In this document: piece by piece, positions 63,038 to 64,000 of the stretch | Layout: the number at the start of each line of letters is the position of its first letter | How positions within the stretch are numbered: position 1 is the stretch's first letter | Assembly: GCF_002873455.1 (NCBI RefSeq) | Contig: NZ_MCUN01000009.1 | Location: 186,001 to 250,000, forward strand | Source of the DNA: Vibrio splendidus | Lineage (GTDB): Bacteria; Pseudomonadota; Gammaproteobacteria; Enterobacterales; Vibrionaceae | Direction: 5' to 3' | Length of the DNA stretch: 64,000 bases | The notes under the pieces: model-generated | What the model saw: the letters and a program-made list of their open reading frames with translations, nothing else | Told to the model about the DNA's origin: nothing | Database searches by the model: none | Position numbers and translations under genes: made by a program

Positions 63038-63718
63038 ATGAAATACCAAGACTTAATCCAAGCCTGTCAGCAAGATTGGCAAGACTACATCGAGCATGAT
63101 TTTGTTAAAACGCTGGCGAACGGCACTCTCGCTCAACCGTGTTTTCTGCATTACTTGAAGCAAGATTTTCTGTTTTTGAAGCAGTATGCTCGTGCTTATG
63201 CTTTGGCGATTTACAAAGCTAAAACCTTGGCTGATATGCGTCGTGCACTGCCAAGTGTTCATGCTCTATTAGATTCTGAAATTTCACACCACGTGACTTA
63301 CTGTGGTCAATGGGGTTTAACGGAGTCTGACTTGGAAAATGAACCTGAAGATTTCGGCACCGTTGCCTACACGCGCTACGTTCTAGATGCAGGTATGACG
63401 GGTGATCTTGTCGACCTTTACGCGGCACTGGCTCCGTGTTCAATTGGTTACGCTGTGATTGGTAAAGCGTTGTTAGAAAGCAGTGATACTGTGTTAGAAG
63501 GCAACCCGTACGCAAGCTGGCTGCAACTGTACGGCGGAGAAGAGTTCCAATCAGGCGTGGCAACGGGCGCGGAATATTTCAATCAACTGCTTGCTGAAAT
63601 TGATATCAACAGCGAGCGCGGTCAGAACATCGTTCATATCTTCAAAACCGCAACGCGTATGGAAGTGGCTTTTTGGCAGCAAGGTCTGAATGCACTTAAT
63701 GACTCAACCGCGGTTTAA
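63038..63718 (+). CDS. tenA: Aminopyrimidine aminohydrolase (thiaminase II)
   Basis: 226 residues. It hydrolyses aminomethyl-HMP to HMP in thiamin salvage. TenA features: CFLHYLKQDFLFLKQYARAY, DSEISHHVTYCGQWGL, and the catalytic Cys in LAPCSIGYAVIGKAL. Usual family length. It processes the compound brought in by ThiXYZ, ahead of ThiD. AAGGAATCTC lies before the ATG. Confidence 0.95.
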   Translation: MKYQDLIQACQQDWQDYIEHDFVKTLANGTLAQPCFLHYLKQDFLFLKQYARAYALAIYKAKTLADMRRALPSVHALLDSEISHHVTYCGQWGLTESDLENEPEDFGTVAYTRYVLDAGMTGDLVDLYAALAPCSIGYAVIGKALLESSDTVLEGNPYASWLQLYGGEEFQSGVATGAEYFNQLLAEIDINSERGQNIVHIFKTATRMEVAFWQQGLNALNDSTAV

Positions 63719-63746
63719 AGCGACTTTCTTGAATAAGGATTAATCC

Positions 63747-64000
63747 ATGCTAACTGAACAAATCATCCAATCGCTGCGCGCAGTACGAGAGCAAAAACCA
63801 CTGGTTGTGAACATCACCAACTACGTCGTGATGAACAATACGGCCAATGCGTTATTGGCGATTGGCGCTTCGCCTATTATGGCGCACTCACAGCAAGAGC
63901 TGGCAGAGATGATGTCTTTCTCTGGCGCGCTTGTGATCAACATCGGTACGCTAGACAGTGTGTGGACACCAAGAATGCGCTTTGCTGTTGAACAAGCGAA
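63747..64000 (+). CDS. thiM: Hydroxyethylthiazole kinase, 3' part outside the window
   Basis: The first 84 codons are seen. [17 protein letters not shown] and [16 protein letters not shown] are the conserved start of ThiM, which phosphorylates the thiazole alcohol. With TenA and ThiD it completes salvage of both halves of thiamin. ATAAGGATT lies before the ATG at 63747. Confidence 0.93.
   Translation, partial: MLTEQIIQSLRAVREQKPLVVNITNYVVMNNTANALLAIGASPIMAHSQQELAEMMSFSGALVINIGTLDSVWTPRMRFAVEQA

Overview
The window reads as chromosomal DNA of a marine gammaproteobacterium, almost certainly a Vibrio and most like the Splendidus group. This is inferred from protein character: DUF2999, a ViuB-type siderophore-interacting protein, the ThiXYZ-TenA locus, many TRAP, MATE and DMT carriers, and DUF3299. 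It was not established by a search. Gene density is high. No tRNA, rRNA or CRISPR array was seen.

Layout. 1-8.3 kb: end of a DMT carrier, then a gluconate-type catabolic locus (TRAP transporter PQM, gluconokinase, 6-phosphogluconate dehydrogenase, dipeptidase E and a LacI/GntR-type repressor). Matching palindromic operators lie before the transporter and before the repressor. 8.3-15 kb: siderophore-interacting protein with a Fur box, POT peptide carrier, L-serine dehydratase, a DUF218 protein and small envelope proteins. 15-28 kb: mixed accessory genes (NUDIX, an IS200-type element beside a truncated betaine-binding protein gene, MDR reductase, CIA30, two DMT carriers, alpha-amylase, LysR, MATE, Spy-like). 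29-32.6 kb: REC-CheC and PAS signalling pair, then guaC with an unusual leader hairpin. 32.7-34.5 kb: a decayed patch with at least three broken genes. 34.5-36 kb: ohrR/ohr/doxX with three clear palindromic operators.

27.3 kb and 36-54 kb hold the most interesting material. Eight promoters share a 24-bp element that is not explained by any regulator I recognise. It sits 22 bp upstream of a -10-like hexamer each time. The promoters drive a cytoplasmic Ntn amide hydrolase, an outer-membrane protein followed by a patatin lipoprotein, a TRIC channel and an Omp85-like barrel, a carboxylesterase-fold lipoprotein lacking all three catalytic residues, a C45-type Ntn hydrolase followed by a phospholipase-D lipoprotein, a DUF3299 protein, a small barrel protein, an exported D-aminoacylase-type amidohydrolase and an orphan TamA-like protein. 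I read this as an undescribed envelope and amide/lipid-processing regulon. The regulator and its signal are unknown; a LysR gene lies inside the cluster.

54-64 kb: NnrU, a glutathione transferase with a palindromic operator, an exported DUF218 protein, DUF2999, an AraC/DMT pair, and a thiamin salvage operon (thiD-thiZ-thiX-thiY-tenA-thiM, cut by the window end) under a TPP riboswitch. The riboswitch appears to work by hiding the thiD ribosome-binding site, which also moves the thiD start to 59491.
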